Below are positions 22,710 through 32,799 of a DNA stretch of 64,000 nucleotides, one piece after another. Under the pieces are notes generated by a model, which was not told where the DNA came from, did not search any database, and saw nothing but the letters and a program-made list of their open reading frames with translations. The DNA is taken from assembly GCA_963693315.1 (NCBI GenBank), contig OY856186.1, forward strand, positions 89,285,534 through 89,349,533, in the 5' to 3' direction. Each line of letters starts with the position of its first letter. Within the stretch, counting starts at the first letter, position 1. Made by a program: the position numbers and the translations under genes. Source of the DNA: Diogma glabrata (taxonomy: Eukaryota > Arthropoda > Insecta > Diptera > Cylindrotomidae).

Positions 22710-23480
22710 ATTTGATGTTATACAATACATAATCAGCATAGAACCTTCCATTAAGTTCACGTTAGAAAATGAAGAAAATAACACAGTAAATTTTTTGAAT
22801 TTATCAATCAAAAATGTAGATTAAAAACACACATTCAAAATATTCCGAAAACCAACCTAAACGGATGAAACAATAAATATTAAATCACATCATCCATACC
22901 CACATAAACTAGCTGCATACAATCACATGATCAATAGATTGAACAATATACCAATGAATGTAGAAAATTATCAAGACGAATTAAATAACATAAAATACTT
23001 AGCCTGTAAAAACGGGTATTAAAACGAAATAATTGACACATTAAATAGAAAACATAAACACAAGAAAAATTTGCAAACCCTAGCAACACTGAGGAATGAA
23101 GAAAACTTAGCAGGCAAAAAATACGTAGGCGTAACATATAGTAAAACAACATTCAAGATAATGCACAAAACTTCAAAAAATATGGATATATTGCAGCTTA
23201 CAAAAACAAAAAATAAAAAAGAAATTACCTAAAGACCAAAAAACCCAAACCTTAGACACAGGTGTTTACAAAATTGCCTGTGATGACTGCAGTAAATTTT
23301 ATATAGGTCAAACGGGGCGGTCCTTCACAAAAAGATTTATTGAACACACCAGTGAAATTAATAAAATTGATCCAAAATCCAGATATACACAACATTTAAA
23401 AATAGAAAAACACAAATATACCAATATCAACGCAAATTTAACCATATTACATAAAAAAGAAAAGGACAACATCTAGATAG
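22710..23480 (+). pseudogene. PLE2 copy 1 coding remnant: RT thumb, linker and GIY-YIG nuclease
   Basis: Frames from 22725 onward carry the Penelope blocks SIKFTLENEENN, an N-F-L-N-L-S-I block, a H-P-Y-P-H-K-L-A-A-Y-N-H block and MINRLNNIPMN. The C-terminal nuclease (about 23240-23400) shows CDDCSKFYIGQTGRSF and KRFIEHTSEIN, preceded by LDTGVYKI, giving G-V-Y and Y-I-G. Stops and frameshifts interrupt it several times (for example after NVD at 22822). The reverse transcriptase catalytic core is missing. It would have produced the endonuclease needed for target nicking; this copy is dead. Confidence 0.85.
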
Positions 23481-23642
23481 ATTGGAAGAAATAGAAAATA
23501 TATGAACATAAAAACAATATCAACATTTTAAATGATAAAATCAACACTAAAACTAACAAAATATATGATATAATAATAAAAAATAGCAGTTGAAATAGCA
23601 TATAAGACATTAGTTTAAGCAAAGATTGTAATAATAATTAAA

Positions 23643-23676
23643 GAACTGAGGATGATGTAAGTCGAAATCGATATTC
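23643..23676 (+). ncRNA. Hammerhead-ribozyme-like motif of PLE2 copy 1, forward end
   Basis: Same layout as at 22476-22509 but with GAU-GUAA-GUC in stem II, where one pair becomes a G-U wobble. Conservation of the block across copies supports a functional origin. Confidence 0.5.
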
Positions 23677-23856
23677 ATTAAAATAAAAAATCAAATTCAA
23701 ATTGTTAATATAAGGAAGTTTATATTATTATTCATAAAATAAAAATTAAAAATAAACATATTAAAAAACTATATTTTTAAATATTGCATTTTAATTCAAA
23801 AGTGACAAAAGCGCACAAACAGTGAATAATATGGAAAACCATAACAACACATATAG

Positions 23857-23869
23857 TGAATTATACATT
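23857..23869. repeat. Target-site duplication of PLE2 copy 1, right
   Basis: tgaattatacatt, identical to 22354-22366. Confidence 0.75.
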
Positions 23870-23916
23870 GAATAAAAAATTAAAAAGCTACGAATTCGAT
23901 TTATTTGTTTTAAAAT

Positions 23917-24292
23917 TGGTCCAGTATAAATTGTATTTAAATATTGATCCAATGTGTAAAAATAATAATGGTTCGTGGTTATCATTTAAGGTTAAAACAA
24001 CATTCAACCAATTTTATTTTAAAGCTTGTCTCAACGTTGTTCAACCTTAAAACAAGGTTGGCTCTATGTAAAAACAATCCTTTGTGCTTACCTGAGTAGA
24101 ATCGGGCCAGCATTGTATTTAAATATTCTTCCAATGTCTAAAAATAATAATGGTACGTGGTTATCATTTAAGGTTAAAACAACATTCAACCATATTTATT
24201 GTAAAGCTTGTCCCAACATTGTTCGACCTTAAAACAAGCTTGGCTCAATGTCAAAACAATCCTCTCTGCTTACCTAGGTGATAAAATAAATG
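23917..24292. repeat. Tandem duplication of about 182 bp
   Basis: Two diverged copies share ataataatggt, gtggttatcatttaagg, ttaaaacaacattcaacc and ccttaaaacaag in the same order, offset by 182 bases. The two short plus-strand frames here (23856-24050 and 24026-24232) encode similar peptides only because of this duplication. Confidence 0.9.
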
Positions 24293-24839
24293 CGTATTTG
24301 TATGCCATTATTCATTATGAATAAGTCAATCAAAGCGATGCGGTAGATCGCTGTTCGTGAAAAAAAAATAGCGATCACCACTTTTGCTTTATTTACGCTG
24401 AACCTAGTAGACATAACCTCAAAAAAATGATTTGATCTAATGTTGTTTAACATATATGAACTTATGACGAGTTTTGTAACATAAAGTCACCTTTAAATTT
24501 TAATTTGAATTAGATTTTGTACAATAAACGTTATACAAAATTAATTAAAACATAAAATTTCGAATACGATTTTTGAAAAATGAAATTTCAACAAGATTAT
24601 TCAGACGAAAATTTATCATTCTAGTGACTTTTTGATTCAAGCCATCTATTGTAAGTTTAAAATGTAAATAAATGTAAATAAATGTAAATAGCTAAGACAC
24701 TTTTTTTAAACATAAAAACATTATAATTTAATCTTTTGTAAATATGTATCATTTTATTAAAAATTACTTAAAATTACTATAAATAAAATATTCCTCATTA
24801 AAACTCAATTATTTGATTTTTATCCGTGAAATATAAAAT

Positions 24840-25165
24840 ACATAGCAAATATTCTAATCCATCAATTAACATTTTTTGTTTCTCTTCATTGTACAACACA
24901 TCCAAAAGTTCAATTACATTTTTATGTTTTAATATGCGATGTAGCTGTATCTATTTCCTTACATTTTGTTCCACATTTTTAATCCGACGCAATTTTCTTT
25001 TTGTCAATATCTAAAGGACATAATACAAAAATATTAGCAATTCGTACATAACCAACAATTTAGATTTACCTTCACAGCTCTTCTGCTTAACGTTTCAGAG
25101 TCTAATACTTCCTTCACTTTTCCGTAAAATACTTCTAATATATCCCCCATTACATATTTTCCAAC
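24840..25165 (-). pseudogene. LKB1/STK11-like kinase fragment, copy 1
   Basis: On the minus strand, exon sequence 25165-25070 reads GKYVMGDIL, then [20 protein letters not shown] 59-bp intron (25069-25011, GT...AG) follows. The next exon (from 25010) reads [36 protein letters not shown]. This is the N-lobe of the LKB1 tumour-suppressor kinase, which phosphorylates AMPK-family kinases. After KM the text jumps to LIDGLEYL, a block that in LKB1 lies about 35 residues further on, so a segment is missing. The glycine-rich loop is damaged, and a TAG replaces the Glu after NVRK. It is therefore a pseudogene. The retained intron argues against an mRNA-derived copy. Identification rests on my knowledge of LKB1 and the match is strong. 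Confidence 0.85.
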
Positions 25166-25169
25166 TCTT

Positions 25170-25226
25170 AATGTGGTAAATCAATTAACACTAAGCTTAC
25201 ACTAGTATCTAATAGGTACATCATTG
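25170..25226. repeat. 57-bp junction repeat, copy 1
   Basis: The segment running from tgtggtaaatcaattaac to ggtacatcattgaat recurs at 26139-26197. Its placement between the two LKB1-like copies shows that a unit of about 970 bp was duplicated in tandem and that the first unit later lost about 600 bp. Confidence 0.8.
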
Positions 25227-25229
25227 AAT

Positions 25230-25690
25230 AATACATTTTTTGTTTCCTTTATTGTACAACACATCCAAAAGTTCAATTACATTTTTATGTTTTAATATGT
25301 GATGTAGCTGTATCTCTTTCCTAAAATTTTGTTCCACATTTGGAATCCGACGCAATTTTCTTTTTGCCAATATCTAAAGGACATAATACAAAAATATTAG
25401 CAATTCGTACATAACCAAACAATTTAGATTTACCTTCACAGTTCTTCTGCTTAACGTTTCATAGTCTAATACTTCCTTCACTTTTCCGTAAGATCCTTCT
25501 AATATATCCCCCATTTCATATTTTCCAACCATTTTACATTTCTTCTTTATATATTACATCAGCGCTATCTACTCGATTGAACATTATCGGTCCCTGGATC
25601 AATAGATAAATCCAATTTATCAATCTCCTCATCATCAAGCCATGTCACATTTTGTTGTTGACATAAATTATTACAATTATTAACAAATTT
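25230..25690 (-). pseudogene. LKB1/STK11-like kinase fragment, copy 2 with upstream region
   Basis: The same two exons as copy 1 are present. [30 protein letters not shown] lies at 25536-25434, then a 60-bp GT...AG intron (25433-25374), then [16 protein letters not shown] and [14 protein letters not shown]. One glycine is missing from the nucleotide-binding loop. Upstream, in another frame, [11 protein letters not shown] (about 25545-25590) resembles the fly LKB1 sequence just before the kinase domain, and an acidic WLDDEEIDKLDL stretch precedes it. A stop separates this part from the kinase start. This copy lacks the in-frame stop of copy 1 but is still broken. It is offset from copy 1 by about 360 bp. 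Confidence 0.85.
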
Positions 25691-26138
25691 ATTTTCGTAT
25701 GTTATCGTATGAAAACGTTTTGTACATTTAATATACACATATCTGAATTTGACTCCATTGTAAATTTATAAAAACATATTTTACTCAATTAGAACATACA
25801 TTGTCCAATTAATTTAAATTTATTAATAAATAAATAAACAAATAAAATATTTAATTCTTTTGTTGTTTATCTTTTTAACAATAATAAAAATTTACAAAAA
25901 AAAATTGCGAACAAATGTCAACCGGTTGATAGAAAATTTAATGTTTTTGTGTTGGTATCAATGTGTTCTAAAATATGGACAATTTTTGGCTTCATACATT
26001 TTTTAGTTTCGAAAGTTTAAAATTTTTATTTCGAAAAAGACAAACGTTTTAATATTTTTTTGAATATTATCAATCTAGACGGTATGTTTACCTAATATAT
26101 GTTAAGACTGCATTCCAATTGATGCTAATTTTCACTAA

Positions 26139-26197
26139 ATGTGGTAAATCAATTAACACTAAGCTTACACTAGTATCTAATAGGTACATCATTGAAT
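26139..26197. repeat. 57-bp junction repeat, copy 2
   Basis: Second occurrence of the segment at 25170-25226, in the same orientation, 970 bp away. It marks the end of the duplicated LKB1-containing unit. Confidence 0.8.
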
Positions 26198-26677
26198 AAA
26201 TATCTATGGAAGAGTAACTGCAGTCTTCCCCGAATTTTTGAATAGAAGAGCTTTCGAGTTTCAAATAAAAGATCCAGTTCTTATATTTGAATGCGTGATA
26301 AATTTTTTTCAGTTCTGTACATATATTTTATTAAAATTCAGGGTAAAATTCCACAAAAAATCTTTTAATTTAGTCTGATTTTTGCTAAGACAAATCTTTT
26401 AAAAAGGAATGTATTTGGTTTGTATGTTGACATAAAAATACATTATAATTACATATCTTGCGGATTATTGGGTATGTTGTTTTTATAAACGCAGAAAAAT
26501 TGGAAATAATTCAATCAATCGTTAAAGTTGGTATACAAATAAATCGATGACAAACATTCAAATTGCTTATATCAAAATGAAATAATTACCTATTATTAAT
26601 ATTATTATTTATTTCATTTTAATCCAAGCTCATAAAATTTATTATTTACTACAAAAAATCGTGATATCAGCTACAAA

Positions 26678-27567
26678 AAACATCAAAAATGTAAATTTTA
26701 GTTCGTGAAAAAGGTGCAGTTTAAATTTTAATAGTCAAAACTATCTGTTCAGTACAAAAAGAAGTGATATCCTGTGTCAAGTAGAAACGAGTGTAAAACA
26801 AAACATTTCCTAATAGTTAGGTGTTCTACATGTTTGAAATACTTACTTTGTCTCTCGGATTAGAGATTATAATTAGAAACAACTTCAACTAACTAGGTAT
26901 TAAAACAAAAGTTTCTAGTAAAAGTAAAAGTACAAAATAATATTTATTTATTTATTTATATTCGAAAGCAAATATGGAATGCGATATTTATACGATCGAC
27001 TGAATCGAGAGAAGTGCGGAACCATCACGAAACCTCAGGACTAACAGATTATAACTTTAATGAAATTCTGTTCAAATAACATGTTCTTAATCTACAAACT
27101 AGGGTCTGCAGTATAAAATACTAACTAATAAATTAGCTTGCATTTCTTTTATAGAATTTACATTTTGTATATAATATTTCTCATTAAATAAAAGTCTTAG
27201 CTATCACTGAGGTTTCGTGATGGTTCTGCACTTCTCTCGATTCAGTCGATCGTATAAATATCGCATTCCATATTTGCTTTCGAATATAAATAAATAAATA
27301 AATATTATTTTGTACTTTTACTTTTACTAGAAACTTTTGTTTTAATACCTAGTTAGTTGAAGTTGTTTCTAATTATAATCTCTAATCCGAGAGACAAAGT
27401 AAGTATTTCAAACATGTAGAACACCTAACTATTAGGAAATGTTTTGTTTTACACTCGTTTCTACTTGACACAGGATATCACTTCTTTTTGTACTGAACAG
27501 ATAGTTTTGACTATTAAAATTTAAACTGCACCTTTTTCACGAACTAAAATTTACATTTTTGATGTTT
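26678..27567. mobile_element. Foldback element with 361-bp arms
   Basis: 26678-27038 and 27207-27567 are reverse complements with no gap and almost no mismatches (one visible near 27016), around a 168-bp unique centre. The outer 120 bp of the left arm also match 20296-20410, where they occur only once. The near-identity of the arms suggests recent formation or gene conversion. No clear target duplication is seen. Confidence 0.9.
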
Positions 27568-27744
27568 AGCATTACAGAGATAACGCCCATACATTCATAC
27601 TTACACCAAACCGAAACTTAATTTTTTTAAAACTGAAAAATAAAGTGGCACAAATCCAACGAGATTTTTAGTTTTAAGACCGTAGGGGTAGTGTGTCCTA
27701 CTCCTACTTTGAAACTTTTAAAACGTGGCAACCCTGATTTTAAA

Positions 27745-28559
27745 AGTGTTTTTTTAAATTTGTGTATGAATGAATATTTGAATGGATGACAAGAAGCCGA
27801 TTCAATTCAAAGTTTATCTAAAATATTCGTTACCCCTTAGTAATTCCAAATAAAGGTCGTCTCGTTTTGGTCGTAAAGCTACCAAAAGCTACATCAAATG
27901 TGTAAAGCTATGTTATACTAAGGTAATCTTCGTTTTCTAATTTTTTCAAGAAGGTTTCTCTGCTCGAGGGAAAAAACAATCGAGCGTTTAGCAGCGTTAA
28001 ATATTTTTAATAATAAAAAAAATTATTTCAGACGAAAAGCTGGGGAAGATTCAGTAAGGGTATCTACCAATTTATTTAAATCATACGAAAATTTAGAGCT
28101 TCCTTGTATTACAACTGGTAGAGAGTCACCCAAATATTTCTAAAGGTTTCCCAATTTGTCCGTATTCTGTTTTTAAATCTCGAAATTTTTGGAGACTTGA
28201 CTTCCAAATCAAGTTGAAGATATCAATTGATCAAAATAGGAGTGTCCTTCATATATATCCTAGTTAAAAGCACTGTTTGACATGACGTTGGAGACAAAAG
28301 TGGCATCCAATATTTTGTGTTTGTTAAAAGTTATAACCAAAATTACAAAAAGACAAATGTTGCTAAGAATAAAACATATCAGTGACTCAAATCATCCAAT
28401 AATTTCGCTGCTACACCAGATAGTGCATTTGCATCAGAATAAATCCTACTTTTCACCTATGAGCATCTGTATAACAAGATTGATTACTCTATCAGAGATT
28501 ATGAGCCAGTCCTAGATTATGTAAGCTAAGGCTATCCAAAAGTTCTAGTTATTAAATTC
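27745..28559. other. Stretch with no recognisable gene
   Basis: A short plus-strand frame at 28282-28515 shows no family motif. Nothing else is supported. Confidence 0.45.
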
Positions 28560-29480
28560 CAGGCTCACCACTGTAATGTTTACATCGCTATGGACTGTAT
28601 GTACAAACAAATGTTGTATTTGCGTTTATCCAATAAACAAGAACGAACTTAACTTGAAATTCAAGCACGAGCTCTTGGTCGACCACATTTCCTTTGTATA
28701 AACCACTTCCAGTTTGGCATCTGTTCAAATGCCTACGAGAAGACTGATTGCCTTTCTGTACAGCGTCAAAGTTTGGATTTTGGCGCATGCTGTCTGTTTT
28801 TCTACGATCATTAAATGTGTTTTTGCGGATTTTATGGCTGCTTCCCAGATTTCACGCTTGGAGATCCTGGAGGATTGAAATACCAATGTATTTGCTTTCC
28901 TAAAAGAGAAGAAGAGATATTATTAATATTTTTATTTATAAAAGTAAATAACTCGCTTAATAAACGATTAGTGCCTGCAAAATTTGTGCCATTATCGCTT
29001 TAAAGTGGCATTTATAGGGATAATGGCACAAACTTTGTAGGCAAGTTCCACGTCGATCCGTAAATCGTGATAACGCTCCTAGAAAGTTTTCAGAAGTAAT
29101 GTTGCTAACGCATTCTATGTATTTTTGTTTTGCATTCTATGTGTTCAGTCTTTGTACTAAGATAGATAAAGATGCAAACATAAGTCTTAATAGGCATCTG
29201 TACACTTCTTCGCATTAGCTGCACCCTAAACGGGCCTGCATAATCAACCCCAACTTTACTAAATGCGTGTGTAAACTCGACTATTGCCTGTGACAAGTCA
29301 CCCATTAATTGCTGTTCTTCTTGGGGTTTTTGTTTTACACACTTGACGCATTTATGCACTGTCTGTCTGATCTCATATTTAGCTCGAATGACTAACGTAA
29401 CACGTAGACAAAATATCATTTCCTCCGCAGGATTACAAAATTTTTGTTCGTAATACTGCGACACTCGACTATGCTACGTC
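28560..29480 (-). pseudogene. BEL/Pao-type integrase fragment
   Basis: The minus strand reads, in order: a zinc-binding part with TVHKCVKCVKQKP, then SKVGVDYAGPF (first catalytic Asp near 29240), KTYVCIFIYLSTK, an SENFLGA block, SDNGTNFAGTN (second Asp, near 28990) and IWEAAIKSAK (catalytic Glu region, near 28840) after HWYFNPPGSP. This order and wording fit BEL/Pao retrotransposon integrases. Only the first part is in one open frame (29105-29464); the rest needs several frame changes. No LTRs, protease or polymerase are next to it, so it is an isolated relic. The frame at 28588-28788 is downstream and not recognised. Confidence 0.82.
28982..29046. repeat. Imperfect 26-bp hairpin within the BEL/Pao integrase relic
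   Basis: gcctgcaaaatttgtgcc and its near-complement ending tttgtaggc face each other across about 12 bases, so the DNGTNF-coding segment occurs twice in inverted orientation. Confidence 0.8.
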
Positions 29481-30530
29481 TGTTGAACAAATGTTCAACG
29501 TCTGTTGAACATTTGTTATGCATTTGGATTATCAAGAAGTCGTGAAGTTTAATTTTTTACAAATTTTTCCAATGTAACGTAACATTAATAACGATATTAC
29601 AAAATTTACTATTTTATTTCATTAAAACAAACCCAGCTATAAAAAATTCGGCCTTTTCCTGTAAAACTTCTATTAATATTTTTTCTACAAACCAAAAAAA
29701 AACAATAAAACTTTTTAATATCCAAACTATTAACAAACAATTAAAGCACATTGCGAATTCATAAAAAAATCATCAAACAAAACAGCAAAATAAAATATAA
29801 ATTTTTTATTTATTTGTCCAAGTTTTTATATTTTTTTTAATAGGATTCCAAACTGGAATGGGAATCACACAATATTAATTTTTTATTATTAGTTTTTAAA
29901 TTGTTTTGAACTTTGATTTGTAATTTTTGTTGCTGTAATTAATAACGCAATGGTGTCAAGTGTGTGGCAAAAACATTTCCAATGTTATAACAGAATTGTA
30001 ATTTATAATAGTTATCGATACATATACCAATTATAACGATAACATCGTAATATCTTTTTTAATTACTTCCGATTTTGTTGTATAATTTTTATAATTTAAT
30101 GTTTGACTTCGATCTCAATTAAATTCCCATCATATTTGTTATAATTTTCCCTGTTTAATTTATGTTATTTTACCTAAAATATGTTGTATACATACATATT
30201 TGTATTTTAATGAAAAATTATTAGGGAGGCATCAGGGAAATATAAAACCAGACAAAAAAATATGTACAGGAAAATGTTTCACTGTCTGATGAATGATATG
30301 AAAATGACGCAAATATTTTAATTTGAGAGTTAAATTTTGACGAGCGTAAAAATATTAAGTGAAAAGCTTTAGACGCGTGAAAACTGATGCAAAAATTTGG
30401 ATTCGTCTTTTACATATACTTTTAGTTCTAGTTTACTTTCATTTATAGAAAAGGCTGAATTACTCCAAAAATGTTCACTATGTTTTTCTTTGGATGTTCA
30501 TTGCGACGATGCAAATTTTTCTGCTAAAAC
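29481..30530. other. AT-rich stretch with no recognisable gene
   Basis: Near 29480-29515 a short direct repeat (acgtctgttgaaca twice) is seen. Otherwise there is nothing to annotate. Confidence 0.45.
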
Positions 30531-30534
30531 CGTT

Positions 30535-31160
30535 AGTTCAGTATTAAAAAAATAGTTGACTCGCATGGTGAGATCAGTTTTTATTGATTTGTAAATTTTA
30601 TTTTATTTTTGTTTTTCGGGTGTGAAAACCACGCGTACTACAGCCCCGCGTAAATATAAAAAAACACAAAATTTGCGCCATCAACACCTGAGAACAGAGC
30701 TAATGTTGTTGTGGGCATGAGTGTCGGCAGGTAATTTTTCCAAAGGAGAGTGGGGTTTCAACGGGAGAATTATCTTTTCATCCAACTTTTAGCAATTTTC
30801 TCCTTACGACAAAGGAAGTGTATTTCATGAAAGAATTTTTGATATCATTTGTTTTTTTGTGGTGTTTTTGTTTTTAAGTTTTGTTATTATTATTTTTGTT
30901 ATTATTATTATTGGCTTTAGTTTTAAACATTTTTTTATAATTTTTTTGTTCCTTTTTTCCTGTTAAATTTTTTACTTCAATTCAATCTATCTTATTTCAA
31001 TTCTATTTCATCTCTTTTATGGAACCATATAGTTCAGTTTTAAGAAAATAGTTGACCCGCATTGAGAGATCAGTTATTATTAATTTTTAAATATTTTTTA
31101 TTTCTGATCGACGGGTGTGAAAGCCCCACGTACTCCAGTCCCTGTTATGGACATACGAGT
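30535..31160 (+). repeat. Two direct copies of a LINE leader-like sequence
   Basis: The segments 30535-30655 and 31035-31150 share agttcag-tt-a-aaaatagttga, gagatcagtt and the block cgggtgtgaaa...cgtactcca/cagt. The second also matches the LINE A leader (minus strand, about 1030-1110) through CGTACTCCAGTCCCTG and the following GACATA-GAGTTA. They are best explained as orphan 5' leaders of a LINE family. No coding region follows. Confidence 0.6.
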
Positions 31161-31932
31161 TAACCTGATAGTGTTGTGTCGTAGCGGAAAAGGATCAACA
31201 TATTCACACTTTCGGGTTAACAAATAAAAGACACTGATGTTGGTTATTTTTTTTGATATTTTATTTATAATGTTATATTTGAATTTATATGCTTTGGCTC
31301 ACTTATTTAGCTCTTAGATAAAATTATAATACTTAAGTTACCTGGAATTATTAGAACTCCGATCTATTATCTAGATTTAATTTGTAATTTTTTTTATTTA
31401 TAATGCATCAACGTCTAAGGTTATTAGCACCTGGCATTTTTATTTCATTACATTTAATATTTATTATGAATTATCTTTTATATTAATACGCTAACGAAAT
31501 TTGAGGAGCCTAAGGCTCTTTTATTCGAAGATGGATTCATTTCAAATTCTCACTGCTAACTGATATTAGTGTAACTTAGATTTTAAAGATTTTTCACACA
31601 AATCGGATCATAAATAAAAAAGTTATAGACGAATTATAATGTATTTTTGAATTTAACGACCCCCGCTATACAATCTGAAATGGACTTGCCCAAGTCTTTT
31701 CTTTGTTTTTTATTATTATTATTTAGTATTTTATATTTCCTTTTCAAATTTCAATTTAGTTTATGCATTGCTTTCGGAGAGGATAGATGTATTATTTTTC
31801 TTTGTTTTTTATTATTATTAACTTTCTTTGATTTAATTATTATTTTTATTTGTTTTTAAATATTTTTTATTGATTAGAAATTAAAGAAACAATTCATAAA
31901 ATTGATTTGTTCTTTCCGTGCAAAAAAAAATA
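31161..31932. other. AT-rich stretch with no recognisable gene
   Basis: The plus-strand frame 31647-31859 is T-rich, hydrophobic by composition and has no motif. I treat it as chance. Confidence 0.45.
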
Positions 31933-32093
31933 AGCAGGTTACAGACCTTCAATCAATTTGTCAATCAATTTGTCAATCAATTGAAAACGAAAATAAACGA
32001 AATAAAATTTAGGGGATTTTTACACTAAATTTTATTTCGTTTATTTTCGTTTTCGAATTGATTGACAAATTGATTTTAGGTCTGTAGCCTGCT
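31933..32093. mobile_element. 161-bp MITE-like inverted repeat
   Basis: The arm starting agcaggttacagacc pairs with the arm ending ggtctgtagcctgct, and the inner parts (aaaacgaaaataaacg and its complement) pair as well. The result is almost entirely palindromic around a loop of about 14 bases. The left arm has one extra copy of caatttgtcaat. A 2-3 bp duplication (ata/ta) is possible. Confidence 0.8.
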
Positions 32094-32289
32094 ATAGAGA
32101 AATATTTCATAATAGCCGTGTTCGGTTTGACTGAAACAACTGAATTATCTGAAAAGAATATATTAAGCATAATATGTAAAATGTATTTTAGTTAGAACAT
32201 AAAGAACGTTTCGTTGTCATTGTCGATATAGTGGGTTGTGAGAAAGGTTTGGGGTTCAACGCGGACCCTATATTGATTTTTTAAATGAA

Positions 32290-32536
32290 GAAGGTAAGTA
32301 GTTGGGTAAGTAGTTAGGTAAGGTAAGAAGTTATGTAAGGTAAGGAGCTAGGTAAGGTTAGGAGCTAGGTAAGGTAAGGAGTTAGGTAAGGTAAGGAGTT
32401 AGGTAAGTAGTTAGGTAAGGTAAGGAGTAAGGTATAGTAAGGAGCTAGGTAAGGTAAGGAATTAGGTAAGTAGTTAGGTAAGGTAAGTAGTTGTGTAAGG
32501 TAAGGAGTTAGGTAAGGTAAGGAGTTAGGTAAGTAG
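32290..32536 (+). repeat. Minisatellite of aggtaaggtaaggagtt units
   Basis: About 14 imperfect units of 16-18 bases, all built from ggtaag. On the plus strand every unit contains one or two matches to the 5' splice-site consensus AG|GTAAG. Confidence 0.9.
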
Positions 32537-32799
32537 AGATTTTATACAGACAATAATAAATGCTTATGTAATTTATAGTTTATTTACCAAATTTACCAAA
32601 TTACAATTCCTTCACTAATTTTTTAGTCTTATTATGTACATTAAAGTGAATGAATATGAAATTTTTTTTCTGTTTTTTCTTCATAAATGATTGGTGTCAT
32701 GAATGGTGTTAATGGTGAAATGAATGTTGTGAATGAAGAAATGAATTGCACGTGGTATTTATCATTTTAAAATTCATAATATTTTTTATCATCGTACTG

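Larger units (their letters stand above)
22367..23856 (+). mobile_element. PLE2 copy 1: truncated Penelope-like element with an inverted 3' end at its head
   Basis: From about 22367 to 22590 the sequence is the reverse complement of the element's own 3' terminal region. From about 22700 to 23856 comes the forward element: thumb of reverse transcriptase, linker, GIY-YIG nuclease and 3' end. Forward and inverted 3' ends resemble each other over about 200 bp. The pair is flanked by a 13-bp duplication (22354-22366 and 23857-23869). A head-attached inverted terminal fragment is a recurrent layout in Penelope-like elements. The same family occurs at 46575-47440 and 56997-57835. Confidence 0.8.
21019..27736. 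mobile_element. Putative 6.7-kb non-autonomous hAT-like element carrying host exons
   Basis: The left end tagggttgccacgt and the right end acgtggcaaccctg are inverted repeats of 13 of 14 bases, of the CAGGGTTGCCA style common in hAT transposons. They are flanked by gttttaaa (21011-21018) and attttaaa (27737-27744), 7 of 8 matching; hAT elements duplicate 8 bp. Both ends carry tcctac/gtagga subterminal repeats. Inside are gggccaag-rich repeats, a nested PLE2 copy, a 182-bp tandem duplication, two LKB1-like exon pairs and a foldback. No hAT transposase is seen. The alternative is that the two ends belong to two truncated elements of one family; the matching duplication favours one element. Confidence 0.5.

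Noticed and set aside
24826..25014. Plus-strand frame over the LKB1-like region
   Set aside because: The minus strand carries the kinase similarity with splice sites, so this is a shadow.
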